Source of the DNA: JAWVZB01 sp033722375
GTDB lineage: Bacteria > Actinomycetota > Nitriliruptoria > Nitriliruptorales > Nitriliruptoraceae
Direction of reading: 5' to 3'
Length of the DNA: 17,984 bases
NCBI GenBank assembly: GCA_033722375.1
Contig: JAWVZB010000067.1
Coordinates: 1-17,984 of the forward strand
Shown piece after piece: positions 5,463 through 13,292 of the stretch (the first letter of the stretch is position 1; the number at the start of each line of letters is the position of its first letter). Position numbers and translations under genes: made by a program. The notes below the pieces were generated by a model that was given only the letters and a program-made list of their open reading frames with translations, did not search any database and was not told the origin of the DNA.

Positions 5463-7097
5463 CTACTCCAGGTGGTCCCCCAGGATCTGGCGTGCGATGA
5501 CGCGGAGGGCCAGCACCTCGTCGGCCCCCTCGAAGATCGACAGCACCCGCGCGTCCACGAACAGTCGTGACACCGTGTACTCCTCGGCGTAGCCGTAACC
5601 GCCGTGGAGCTGCTGTGCCTCCCGGGTGACCCACTCGGCCGTGCGGCAGGCGAGCTGCTTGACCTCGGACGCTTCGAGCTGGCCCTCCCCCGCGGCGAGC
5701 TGGCGGGCGACCTGGAACGCGAACGCGCGGTTGGCGGCGATGATGGCAGCCATCCGCGCGATCTTGGTCTTCGTGAGCTCGTAGTCCGCGAGCTTCTGCT
5801 TGAACACCTCGCGCTGCTGCGTGTAGGCGATGGCCTCCTCCATGGCGGCCTGCATGACCCCGAGCGCACGAGCTGCGGTCTGCAAGCGCGCGTTGGCGAA
5901 GGCCTGCATCTGGAGGTAGAAGCCCTGGCCCTCGCCGTCATCCTCACCGATCAGGTTGCTGTGCGGGACGCGCCAGTCCGAGATCGACACCTCGAACGAG
6001 TGCATGCCGCGGTAGCCGAGGGTCGAGATCGCGCGGGCGTCCATCTTGCCGCCACCATCTTGCTCGGCGACGAACTCGTGCCCGTCGTGCTTGGGCTTGT
6101 CGACCACGAACAGCGACAGGCCACGATGGCCCTTCGAGCGGTCGGGGTCGGTGCGGGCCAGGACCAGGAGGTACTCGGCCTTCCCGGCGAAGGTGCACCA
6201 GGTCTTGACCCCGTTGAGGATCCACTCGTCACCGTCGCGTTCCGCGGTCGTCTTGATCATGGCGACGTCGGAGCCGTAGTCGGGCTCGGTGACCGCGACC
6301 GCACACATCTTCTCGCCGGCGGCGATCGTCGGGAGCAAGCGTTGCTTCTGCTCCTCGGTGCCGCCCTTCTGTATCGCGGTGCCGATGATCTCGGGGCGGG
6401 TGATGAGCGAGCCGGCGACCCCCAGCGAGCCCCGGGACAACTCCTCGGTGACGATCACCATGTTGAGCAGCTCGTCCTCGCCCCCTTCGGCCATGCCGCC
6501 GTAGTCGGCCGGGATGGACAACGCGAAGCATCCCATCTCGGCGAGACCGGAGATGATCTCGTCGGGGATGTCCTCGTCCTGGCGGTGGATCTCTTCGGCG
6601 ATCGGCATGACCCGGTCCTCCGCGAATCGCCGGAACGTGTCGCGCACCATCGCGAGGTCCTCGGGGAGGTGGCGCGGTCCGGCCTCACCGTCCTCGATCA
6701 CGGCCTCACCCAGCGCAGCCAGGAACGCGGGAGCACGCCCCGCCTCGACCGCTTCGGCGACCTCGTCAGACCAGATACCGATCTCGTGCGGGTCGATGCC
6801 GAGTTCGCCGTACCGCCCGTCGAAGCGGCCGCTCCAGTCGCCGTGGACGTCCGCGGCCCATGCCAGGGCGAGCTGCGCCTCACGCTCCCCCCGATCGCCG
6901 TAGTCGAGCATCACCTCCGCGGCCGCGATCCCCGACGCCACCGAGGCGAGGTCGTAGAGCACGGTCTGGCGCTCGTCCATCTTCGAGACCGAGACGCGAC
7001 CGTCCTTCTCGGTGTCCGCAGCCAGGTTGGCCGCGGCGGCGTCGAGGGCGCGACGGAGCGAATCGACGATCGTCCGGGCCTGGTCAAGTGCGATCAC
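5463..7097 (-). CDS. Acyl-CoA dehydrogenase with N-terminal extension, probable (2S)-methylsuccinyl-CoA dehydrogenase type
   Basis: A 544-residue flavoprotein. Residues ~1-145 are a helical extension not present in ordinary ~380-residue acyl-CoA dehydrogenases, and ~147-544 are the standard three-part fold. Visible motifs are 'AVAVTEPDYGSD' (FAD/acyl binding), 'LGYRGM', 'LQTAARALGV', 'QLHGGYGYAEEY' and the catalytic-base region 'SIFEGADEV' with Glu523. The extension plus 'FRRFAEDRVMPIA' and 'VDARVLSIFEGA' recall Mcd of the ethylmalonyl-CoA pathway, which oxidises methylsuccinyl-CoA to mesaconyl-CoA with electron transfer to ETF. That substrate is inferred from remembered similarity; no ccr or ecm gene is nearby. 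The GTG start has AAGGAG six bases upstream. The gene lies 72 bases downstream of the ROK kinase on the same strand. The dehydrogenase fold is near certain; the Mcd assignment is about 0.65. Confidence 0.93.
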   Translation of the reverse strand: MIALDQARTIVDSLRRALDAAAANLAADTEKDGRVSVSKMDERQTVLYDLASVASGIAAAEVMLDYGDRGEREAQLALAWAADVHGDWSGRFDGRYGELGIDPHEIGIWSDEVAEAVEAGRAPAFLAALGEAVIEDGEAGPRHLPEDLAMVRDTFRRFAEDRVMPIAEEIHRQDEDIPDEIISGLAEMGCFALSIPADYGGMAEGGEDELLNMVIVTEELSRGSLGVAGSLITRPEIIGTAIQKGGTEEQKQRLLPTIAAGEKMCAVAVTEPDYGSDVAMIKTTAERDGDEWILNGVKTWCTFAGKAEYLLVLARTDPDRSKGHRGLSLFVVDKPKHDGHEFVAEQDGGGKMDARAISTLGYRGMHSFEVSISDWRVPHSNLIGEDDGEGQGFYLQMQAFANARLQTAARALGVMQAAMEEAIAYTQQREVFKQKLADYELTKTKIARMAAIIAANRAFAFQVARQLAAGEGQLEASEVKQLACRTAEWVTREAQQLHGGYGYAEEYTVSRLFVDARVLSIFEGADEVLALRVIARQILGDHLE

Positions 7098-7169
7098 GGG
7101 GAGCTCCTTGGCGAGTACGGCGGTGGGGGGAGTTCGGTGGTCGGGACATCATCGGGAGCGCTTCTCGTG

Positions 7170-8123
7170 TCAGAGGTCACGGGCCAGCAGTGCGGCGCCG
7201 AGCGCGCCGGTCTCGTCACCGAGCTCGGCGGGGACGAGTCGGACGCGGGGCGGCTGGAGGAACAGGCTGGGGCGCATCGCCGCGTCGATGCCGGTGAGGA
7301 ACTGGTCACCCAGCTCGTCGGCGAGGAGACCGCCGAGCACGACCATCTCGACGTCGAGCAGATTGACCGCCGACGCGATGCCGGCGCCGAGTGCAGCTGT
7401 CGCCTCGTCGATCAGGTCCGCTACGAGCTCGTCGCCACGGAGCAGGGCTTCGCGGAACACCGCTGCGGTGGGTCGACGCTCGTCTCGCTCTGCTTGCACG
7501 TCGAACAGGACCGTGTGCCGTTCCGCGGCCACCGCACGCTCGGCTGCCTGTGCCATCGCCCGGCGGCCCGCGTACGCCTCGACGCACCCACGGCGACCAC
7601 AGGGACACACCGCCCCGCCCCTGACCACGACGGTGTGACCGAACTCGCCGGCACCCCCGACCGCGCCCTCGTACGGCTCGCCGTTGAGCACCAGTCCCGC
7701 CCCGACCCCGGTGCCCACGAACACGACCAGCAGATGGTCGCAACCGCGGCCGGCGCCGAGCCGGTGCTCGGCGACCGCAGCAGCCGTGATGTCGTTCGCG
7801 ACGCGGACGGGACGCCCGATCTGGTTCGCGAAGGTCTCCTGGAGGCTGAACCGCTCGTACCAGCCCGGGACGTTGGTGGCACCACCGACGGTGCCACCGA
7901 TGACCACCCCGGGGGTACCGATGCAGACACCGGTCGCCTCGTCGAGGCTGACTCCGGCGTCCCCGACCGCTTCCTGGATCGCCGCCTCGATGACCTCGAG
8001 AACACCGCCACGGTCTCCCTGGAGCGGGATCCGCATCCTCGCCCAGCCGAGACGCTCGTCATCCCCGCCCATGACGACCGCCTGCACGGTGCTGCCACCC
8101 AGATCGACCCCGACCGTGACCAT
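7170..8123 (-). CDS. ROK family sugar kinase (glucokinase-like)
   Basis: A 317-residue ROK protein without an N-terminal helix-turn-helix, so a kinase rather than a repressor. It shows the N-terminal phosphate loop 'VGVDLGGST' (Asp7), the catalytic 'ANDITAAAVAEH' (Asp111), a second nucleotide loop 'VFVGTGVGAGLVLNG', the sugar-binding 'GEFGH' (160-163) and the zinc-binding cluster 'CPCGRRGCVEAY' (Cys173, 175, 180). It probably phosphorylates glucose or a related hexose with ATP in the cytoplasm, but specificity within ROK is hard to read. ATG 8123 is preceded by GGAGGAGG at five bases. A GTG six bases further upstream overlaps that site and is less likely. The gene is transcribed divergently from rocA across a 128-base gap. 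Confidence 0.93.
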   Translation of the reverse strand: MVTVGVDLGGSTVQAVVMGGDDERLGWARMRIPLQGDRGGVLEVIEAAIQEAVGDAGVSLDEATGVCIGTPGVVIGGTVGGATNVPGWYERFSLQETFANQIGRPVRVANDITAAAVAEHRLGAGRGCDHLLVVFVGTGVGAGLVLNGEPYEGAVGGAGEFGHTVVVRGGAVCPCGRRGCVEAYAGRRAMAQAAERAVAAERHTVLFDVQAERDERRPTAAVFREALLRGDELVADLIDEATAALGAGIASAVNLLDVEMVVLGGLLADELGDQFLTGIDAAMRPSLFLQPPRVRLVPAELGDETGALGAALLARDL

Positions 8124-8147
8124 CGACACCTCCTCCGACGAAGTTGG

Positions 8148-8153
8148 AGAGTA
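8148..8153 (-). promoter_or_regulatory. Possible -10 element (TACTCT) for the ROK kinase
   Basis: Read on the minus strand, TACTCT fits TANNNT and lies 24 bases before the ATG at 8123, leaving room for the GGAGGAGG ribosome site. No clear -35 box is visible, so this is a weak call. Confidence 0.3.
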
Positions 8154-8179
8154 GGCGACCGGTGACCGACCGACGGTCC

Positions 8180-8197
8180 CGTCCGGGCGCCCGGACG
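8180..8197. promoter_or_regulatory. 18-bp perfect palindrome, candidate operator
   Basis: CGTCCGGGCGCCCGGACG is its own reverse complement. It is centred in the 128-base gap between the divergent ROK kinase and rocA starts, directly upstream of the candidate rocA -10 and across the place where its -35 should be. A dimeric regulator bound here could control both genes. Function is inferred from position and symmetry only. Confidence 0.5.
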
Positions 8198-8211
8198 ACC
8201 CACCCGAGACC

Positions 8212-8217
8212 TACGAT
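8212..8217 (+). promoter_or_regulatory. rocA: Possible -10 element (TACGAT) for rocA
   Basis: TACGAT fits TANNNT and lies 34 bases before the ATG at 8252, leaving a short leader that contains the GAGGAG ribosome site at 8239-8244. Its -35 position would overlap the palindrome at 8180-8197. No independent -35 consensus is seen. Confidence 0.4.
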
Positions 8218-8251
8218 CGAGGAACCGGGAGCCGAATCGAGGAGCACGGCC

Positions 8252-9883
8252 ATGGTCACCGCGCGCGCCCTTCCACCCACCCCCACCAACGAGCCCGTCC
8301 AGGGCTACGCGCCCGGCAGTCCCGAGCGCGAGACGCTCCAGCAGCGCCTCGAGGAGCTCTCGAAGGAGACCATCGAGGTCCCGTGCGTCATCGGGGGGCA
8401 GGAGGTCACGACGGGCGACACGTTCGAGAACCGCGCCCCCCACGACCACGACCTGCTCCTCGCGAACGTCCACGCTGCCGGCCGCGGCGAGGTGGAGCGC
8501 GCGATCGACTCCGCTCTGGCGGCCAAGGAGGAGTGGGCTGCAGCGCCGTGGGAGGAGCGAGCGGCGGTCTTCCTGCGTGCGGCAGAGCTCCTCGCCGGAC
8601 GGTGGCGCAACACCCTCAACGGGGCGACCATGCTGGGCCAGTCGAAGACGGTCCACCAGGCCGAGATCGACAGCGCCTGCGAGCTGATCGACTTCCTGCG
8701 CTTCAACGTCCACTACTACGCACAGATCCTCGGCGAGCAGCCGCCGCTGAACTCGCCGGGAGTCTGGAACCGGGTGGATCACCGGCCGCTCGAGGGGTTC
8801 GTGCTGGCGCTGACACCGTTCAACTTCACGTCGATCGCGGGCAATCTCCCCACCGCCCCGGCACTGTGCGGCAACACCGTGGTGTGGAAGCCGTCCGAGA
8901 AGCAGGCGTACGCGGCGCACTTCTTCATGCAGCTCCTCCAGGAGGCCGGACTCCCCGACGGGGTCATCAACCTCCTGCACGGCGACGGGGCGCTCGTCAG
9001 CGACGTCGCCATCGACCATCACGATTTCGCGGGCCTCCACTTCACGGGCTCGGTGGTCGTGATGCGCGAGCTGTGGAAGAAGATCGGCGACCGCGTCGCC
9101 GAGCATCGGACCTTCCCCCGCATCGTGGGCGAGACCGGGGGGAAGGACTTCGTGGTCGCCCACGCGTCCGCCGACGTGGACTCACTGGCCACCGCACTGG
9201 TCAGGGGCGCGTTCGAGTACCAGGGGCAGAAGTGTTCGGCCGCGTCGCGTGCCTACGTCCCCCGCGAGCTGTGGCCCGAGCTCCGGGAGCAGCTCGTGGA
9301 CCGGACCGAGAGCCTGCGGATGGGCGACATCACCGACTTCACGAACTTCCTCGGCGCGGTCATCGATGAGACTGCGTTCCGCCGCCACGAGCAGTGGCTC
9401 GGCCGTGCCCGCGACGAGGACGGGCTCACGGTCGTCACCGGCGGCGACGTGGACGGGTCCGAGGGGTGGTTCGTCGAGCCGACGATCATCGAGGTCGACG
9501 ATCCCCGTCACGAGATCATGGAGACGGAGCTGTTCGGCCCGATCCTGTCGGTCTACGTCACCGACGAGCCGTGGCACGAGGTGCTCGAGCTGGTCGACAC
9601 GACGTCGCCGTTCGGGCTCACGGGCGCGGTGTTCGCCACCGACCGCGGCGCGGTGGAAGTCGCGGCCGAAGCGCTCCGGCACGCCGCCGGCAACTTCTAC
9701 GTCAACGACAAGCCGACCGGTGCCGTCGTCGGGCAGCAGCCGTTCGGCGGCGCGCGCGCATCCGGGACGAACGACAAGGCAGGATCGAAGCTCAACCTGC
9801 TGCGGTGGATCAGCCCCCGCGCGATCAAGGAGAACCTCGACCCGCCGATGGACCACCGCTACCCGTTCCTGGGCGACGGCTGA
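8252..9883 (+). CDS. rocA: L-glutamate gamma-semialdehyde dehydrogenase (1-pyrroline-5-carboxylate dehydrogenase)
   Basis: A 543-residue aldehyde dehydrogenase of the P5CDH class, the same length as actinobacterial RocA/PruA1. It oxidises glutamate semialdehyde, in equilibrium with pyrroline-5-carboxylate, to glutamate with NAD+, the second step of proline breakdown. Class features are 'LALTPFNFTSIAGNLPTAPA', 'GNTVVWKPSEKQ', the general-base Glu294 in 'GETGGKDF', the nucleophile Cys328 in 'YQGQKCSAASR' and the C-terminal 'PFGGARASGTNDKAG'. ATG 8252 has GAGGAG seven bases upstream. The frame is open back to 8144, but that extension is Arg/Pro-rich and overlaps the promoter region. No proline dehydrogenase gene is adjacent. 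Confidence 0.96.
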   Translation: MVTARALPPTPTNEPVQGYAPGSPERETLQQRLEELSKETIEVPCVIGGQEVTTGDTFENRAPHDHDLLLANVHAAGRGEVERAIDSALAAKEEWAAAPWEERAAVFLRAAELLAGRWRNTLNGATMLGQSKTVHQAEIDSACELIDFLRFNVHYYAQILGEQPPLNSPGVWNRVDHRPLEGFVLALTPFNFTSIAGNLPTAPALCGNTVVWKPSEKQAYAAHFFMQLLQEAGLPDGVINLLHGDGALVSDVAIDHHDFAGLHFTGSVVVMRELWKKIGDRVAEHRTFPRIVGETGGKDFVVAHASADVDSLATALVRGAFEYQGQKCSAASRAYVPRELWPELREQLVDRTESLRMGDITDFTNFLGAVIDETAFRRHEQWLGRARDEDGLTVVTGGDVDGSEGWFVEPTIIEVDDPRHEIMETELFGPILSVYVTDEPWHEVLELVDTTSPFGLTGAVFATDRGAVEVAAEALRHAAGNFYVNDKPTGAVVGQQPFGGARASGTNDKAGSKLNLLRWISPRAIKENLDPPMDHRYPFLGDG

Positions 9884-9884
9884 C

Positions 9885-9902
9885 GGCGGCAGCACGGCCG
9901 CC
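9885..9902. terminator. Small GC hairpin between converging genes
   Basis: GGCGGC and GCCGCC flank a six-base loop, directly after the rocA stop and before the end of the oppositely transcribed oxidoreductase gene. There is no T-tract on either side. It is a candidate bidirectional terminator of modest strength. Confidence 0.35.
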
Positions 9903-9910
9903 AACCGCGA

Positions 9911-10915
9911 TCAGAGATCCGCGCGGATCTGTTCGACCTGGTCGGCGGTGAACTCGAACGGGGTGTAGAGGCTGACCCGGTCGACCACGTCGCCGAAGCG
10001 CTCGGCGACCGCGCGGCCGACGTCACCTGGCGCTGCCGTGACCGCGAACGCATCCAGCACATCGTCGGGGATCGCGGCCGGCATCTCCTCCCAGCCGCCA
10101 CGACGGGACATCGCGTGCAGCTCCTCGTGGAGCTCCCCCCAGCCGTGCAGCTCGAGGACCTTGCGGTAGGCCGGGGTCGACCCGTAGAAGGCGATCTGGC
10201 CGCGGGCGGCCTGGTCCATGGCCTGCCGCTCCTGCTCATCGCTGCCGGTGACGACGAACACGCCGAGGTTGACCTCGAGCGACGACGGGTCGCGATCCGC
10301 CCCGGCGGCCCCATCGTGCAGCGCGGGAAGCGTGACCTCGCGGAGGTAGCGCTCGGTTGTGAACGCGTGGCACAGCACGCCGTCGGCGACCTCGCCGGCG
10401 ACCTTGGTCATGAGCTCACCCACCGCCGCCAGGTAGACGGTCGGGGCGCCGAGCTCGTGTGGCTCCGGGGAGAAGAACGGCGTCATGAGGGTGTGGCGGT
10501 AGAACTCGCCCTCGAAGTCCAGCTCCGCTCCCTCGTTCCAGGCCGCCCAGATGGCCCGCAGCGCGAGGATGAACTCGCGCATCCGGGGGGCGGGGTGGGA
10601 CCACTCAGCGCTGAAGCGGCGCTCGATGTGCGGCTTGATCTGCGACCCCAGCCCGAGGGCGAAGCGTCCACCGGAGAGGATCTGGAGGTCGTTGGCGCTG
10701 TAGGCGACGTCCATCGGGTTGCGGGCGAACGCCACCACGATCCCGGTGCCGAGGTCGATGCGCTCCGTGGCGTCGGCGGCCAACGCCAGCGTCACGAATG
10801 GATCGTGGGTCACCTCACTCGCGAACCAGCCGTCGTAGCCAGACTGCTCGGCGGCGACCGCATCGGCGCCGGCAGTGGCGGGGTCCGGGGTGAGCGCAAC
10901 CTGATCGAGCTTCAT
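9911..10915 (-). CDS. F420-dependent LLM-class oxidoreductase (TIGR03617-like)
   Basis: A 334-residue luciferase-like monooxygenase-fold protein. It begins 'MKLDQVALTPDP' and contains 'SGYDGWFASEVTHDP', 'GTGIVVAFARNPM', 'LSGGRFALGLGSQIKPHI' and 'WSHPAPRMREF'. These match the pattern of the actinobacterial F420-dependent TIGR03617 subgroup as I remember it. Such enzymes use coenzyme F420 to reduce or oxidise small molecules; the substrate is unknown. The ATG at 10915 is chosen because it starts the first beta strand of the barrel. The open frame extends 23 codons upstream, but that part overlaps the end of the KaiC-like gene and is not conserved-looking. It lies ten bases after that gene's stop, with no clear ribosome site, which suggests co-transcription. 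Confidence 0.9.
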   Translation of the reverse strand: MKLDQVALTPDPATAGADAVAAEQSGYDGWFASEVTHDPFVTLALAADATERIDLGTGIVVAFARNPMDVAYSANDLQILSGGRFALGLGSQIKPHIERRFSAEWSHPAPRMREFILALRAIWAAWNEGAELDFEGEFYRHTLMTPFFSPEPHELGAPTVYLAAVGELMTKVAGEVADGVLCHAFTTERYLREVTLPALHDGAAGADRDPSSLEVNLGVFVVTGSDEQERQAMDQAARGQIAFYGSTPAYRKVLELHGWGELHEELHAMSRRGGWEEMPAAIPDDVLDAFAVTAAPGDVGRAVAERFGDVVDRVSLYTPFEFTADQVEQIRADL

Positions 10916-10925
10916 GCCGCGGCCG

Positions 10926-12371
10926 TCATGAGGTTCCACCGGTGGGACCACCGATGACGGTCCAACCGAGCGTCGACTTGACATCCCCGGGGCTGCCGAT
11001 GGGGTTCAGTCCGTCATCGGCGATCTCGAACTGGAGCAGCCCTTTGGCGTGAGCACTCGAGCGCATCTTGAGGACGTTGAGCACCCGTCCGAGCTCCGAC
11101 CCACGCTCCATGTAGCGGAGCACGATGACGTTGTGGAACAGGTAGGAGATCGCGTCGAGCTGGTTCACCCCACCGATCGCAGCGACCTCGTAGGTCAGGA
11201 TCACCGACGCCTCCGCTGCGCGGAGGGTGGACATGAGGGCCCAGAGGAAGTTGGGGAACCGTCCCATCCGGCGGGAGGTGAGGACGATGTCGGCGATGCC
11301 GTCGACCACGACCCGGTGGGGATCGAACTCGTCGATGACCTCGCGGAGCTGCCCACCGAGCTCGTCGATCTCGAGCTCCATGGGGGGCAGATAGGCGAGC
11401 TTGAGGTTCCCACTCTCGGTGGCAGCCTCGAGTCCGAACCCGAACGCCGCCCCCTTCTCGAGGAGCTCTTTCACCGTCTCCTCGAGGCTCAGGAACAGCA
11501 CCCGCTGCCCCGCCGCGATGCCGTCCGTCGCAAAGTGCGAAGCGAGGATGGTCTTGCCGCTTCCCGACGGCCCCATCACCAGTGTCCCCTGCCCGGAGGG
11601 GAGCCCACCGCCCGTCATCTCGTCGAGCTTGTCCACGCCGAAGCCGTGCCGGCCGATGACGTCCGGCGACCGCGACGGCGCGATCGACTCGAGACGGGGG
11701 AACAGCTTGTAGCCCTTCCGGGAGATCTGGAAAGTGTGTTCGCCCCCGAGGTAGTCGCGTCCACGCATCTTGACGACCCGCAGCCAACGCCGCTCCATCG
11801 GACCCTCCCCCGAGACTCCGAGGTGGATGATGCCGTCAGCGACGGCGAACTCGGGGGCCGTCTCGAGCTCATCCTTGGTGTACTCGCCGACGAGCATCAG
11901 GACGGCACCCGTGTGCGACACCGTGGACGCGAGCGAGAAGATCGCCTCGCGAAGGCGGCTGTCGTCGGCGAAGTGGTGCAGCGCCTTGCTCGAGTCGATG
12001 ACCACGAACGACGGCGACTGCTCGAAGGCCTTCTCGACGACCTCTTCACGGAACGCGTCGATGCCGCGCTCCCCGGAGAACACCCCCTGGAGCATCTCGG
12101 TGATGTGGAGGAAACTGACGGAATCGCCGAGCTTGCCGCGGTCGAAGAACTCGAACGACTCGAGGTGACGGACGAGCTTGCTGTGGGGCTCGGACAGCGT
12201 CGTGTAGTAGAGCGCGGGACGCTCGGCGGTGGCGTTGGCGAACACCACCTGCTGCGCGAGGATGGTCTTGCCGGTCCCCGGCGATCCCGCTACGACGACC
12301 AGCGAACCGGGGGCGAAGCCGCCTCCGAGCACCTCGTCGAGGTCGGAGTTGCCTGTCCTGATCAGTTCCAT
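10926..12371 (-). CDS. Double-domain KaiC-like RecA-fold ATPase
   Basis: A 481-residue protein with two KaiC/RadA-type ATPase domains in tandem. Domain 1 has 'SDLDEVLGGGFAPGS', Walker A GSPGTGKT (29-36) and Walker B 'FVVID' ending at Asp126. Domain 2 has 'VDKLDEMTGGGLPSG', Walker A GPSGSGKT (267-274), the paired acidic residues in 'LSLEET' (Glu297-Glu298) and Walker B 'RVVVDG'. Domain 1 carries only one Glu at the equivalent place ('TTLSEP', Glu61). KaiC-family proteins form hexameric ATPases. Cyanobacterial KaiC is the clock core, while homologues elsewhere act as signalling ATPases. No kaiA or kaiB is seen. The ATG at 12371 overlaps the receiver gene's stop as TGATG, with GGAG seven bases upstream inside that gene. 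The two are therefore probably translationally coupled. Function beyond ATPase signalling is inferred. Confidence 0.92.
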   Translation of the reverse strand: MELIRTGNSDLDEVLGGGFAPGSLVVVAGSPGTGKTILAQQVVFANATAERPALYYTTLSEPHSKLVRHLESFEFFDRGKLGDSVSFLHITEMLQGVFSGERGIDAFREEVVEKAFEQSPSFVVIDSSKALHHFADDSRLREAIFSLASTVSHTGAVLMLVGEYTKDELETAPEFAVADGIIHLGVSGEGPMERRWLRVVKMRGRDYLGGEHTFQISRKGYKLFPRLESIAPSRSPDVIGRHGFGVDKLDEMTGGGLPSGQGTLVMGPSGSGKTILASHFATDGIAAGQRVLFLSLEETVKELLEKGAAFGFGLEAATESGNLKLAYLPPMELEIDELGGQLREVIDEFDPHRVVVDGIADIVLTSRRMGRFPNFLWALMSTLRAAEASVILTYEVAAIGGVNQLDAISYLFHNVIVLRYMERGSELGRVLNVLKMRSSAHAKGLLQFEIADDGLNPIGSPGDVKSTLGWTVIGGPTGGTS

Positions 12372-12718
12372 CAAACTTCTCCGGCGAGTAGTTCTTCGGC
12401 AGTCACCACGATCTCAGAGCCTCCGTAGGGCTTCGCGAAGCTGCGGTCTGCGCCCTCGAACTTCCCGGGGTTCACTGACCACAGGATGACCGGGAGCGGT
12501 GTGGGGCCGTGCTCGCGGAGCTGTCGGATGAGCTCGCCTCCGTCCATGCGGGGCATGTCACCGTCGGTCACGACCAGGTCCGGCGCGTTCTCGCGGCACC
12601 GTTCCAGCGCGGCGACCCCGTCCACGGCCTCGTCGACCTCGTAGCCCTGGGCCTCGAACAGCCGTCGCAGCAAGAACCGAAGATCCGGCTCGTCATCCAC
12701 GACGAGGACACGTGCCAA
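12371..12718 (-). CDS. Stand-alone response regulator receiver domain
   Basis: A 115-residue CheY-like protein with no output domain. It begins 'MARVLVVDDEPDLRFLLRRL', with the acidic pair Asp8-Asp9. The phosphoacceptor is Asp52 in 'LVVTDGDMPRMDGGE', Ser81 sits at the Thr/Ser switch position in 'ILWSVNPG', and Lys96 is in 'SFAKPYGG'. All residues needed for phosphorylation are therefore present. I chose the TTG start because it opens the first beta strand and has GGAGG seven bases upstream; longer in-frame starts run into the thioesterase gene. It overlaps the KaiC-like gene, so its likely partner is that ATPase. No histidine kinase is in the window. Confidence 0.93.
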   Translation of the reverse strand: MARVLVVDDEPDLRFLLRRLFEAQGYEVDEAVDGVAALERCRENAPDLVVTDGDMPRMDGGELIRQLREHGPTPLPVILWSVNPGKFEGADRSFAKPYGGSEIVVTAEELLAGEV

Positions 12719-12759
12719 GGGGTGGCCTCCGACGACGGTCGTTCGTAGCCCGTGGCACG

Positions 12760-13260
12760 TTAGCCGCCCGTGTCCTCCCCGTTCCCCTCCGTGACACCGG
12801 TCGGACGACCACTCCCGTCCGCGCCCTCGGGGAGATGGTGGAGCCGCACCTGCCCACGAGCGACCTGTTTCCCGTCGGCTGCTCTCGTGATGCGCACCTG
12901 CCACAGCTGCTGGCTGCGGCCCACGTGGATCGGCTCCCCGACGGCGTCGAGTCGGCCCTCCCGGTGGCTGCGGATGAAGTCCGTGCTGTTCGACACCCCG
13001 ACCACCGCGGTGCCGTCGTCCCACACCTGGAGCGCTGCCCCGACCGACGCCAGCGTCTCGACGATCCCGCAGTAGACCCCACCATGGACGATCCCGTACG
13101 GCTGATGGTGTTGCGGGCCCGCCACGACGTGGGCACGGACGCGCTCGAGGGACAGCTCGTCCCACTCGATGCCGAGTGCGTCGTCCACGAAGGCGGCGTT
13201 GGCGACACCGCGCATCGAGTCTAGATCGAGGCCGTCGCCGATCGTCGGGCCGTCTGTCAC
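12760..13260 (-). CDS. PaaI-type hotdog-fold acyl-CoA thioesterase
   Basis: A 166-residue hotdog-fold protein. The central signature 'HHQPYGIVHGGVYCGIVETL' holds the HGG turn (59-61) that caps the active-site helix and the acidic Glu68 on that helix, as in the PaaI / menaquinone DHNA-CoA thioesterase group. It would hydrolyse an acyl- or aryl-CoA thioester; the acyl group is not readable. The GTG start has GAGGAG six bases upstream. The last ~20 residues are a Gly/Asp-rich tail outside the fold. It lies 41 bases upstream of the receiver gene on the same strand and could head one transcript through the KaiC-like gene and the F420 oxidoreductase. Confidence 0.9.
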   Translation of the reverse strand: MTDGPTIGDGLDLDSMRGVANAAFVDDALGIEWDELSLERVRAHVVAGPQHHQPYGIVHGGVYCGIVETLASVGAALQVWDDGTAVVGVSNSTDFIRSHREGRLDAVGEPIHVGRSQQLWQVRITRAADGKQVARGQVRLHHLPEGADGSGRPTGVTEGNGEDTGG

Positions 13261-13277
13261 CGGATACTCCTCGTCGG

Positions 13278-13292
13278 GTCGCTGCGACGCTA
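13278..13292 (-). promoter_or_regulatory. Candidate promoter with short dyad upstream of the thioesterase gene
   Basis: On the minus strand TAGCGT (13292-13287) fits a TANNNT -10. It overlaps the inverted repeat GTCGC-T-GCGAC at 13278-13288. It lies in the 105-base gap between the divergent thioesterase and ilvD genes. No -35 match is visible on either strand, so this is a tentative call. Confidence 0.25.

Noticed and set aside
5604..8165. A very long open frame (about 850 codons) on the plus strand.
   Set aside because: It runs antisense through the acyl-CoA dehydrogenase and ROK kinase genes, both of which have strong motifs. The translation is a low-complexity Arg/Asp/Val/Gly mix typical of the complement of GC-rich coding DNA.
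11049..12428. A 459-codon plus-strand frame opposite the KaiC-like gene.
   Set aside because: It is the complement of a gene with two Walker A/B sets; its own translation shows no domain and is His/Glu/Val/Asp-biased.
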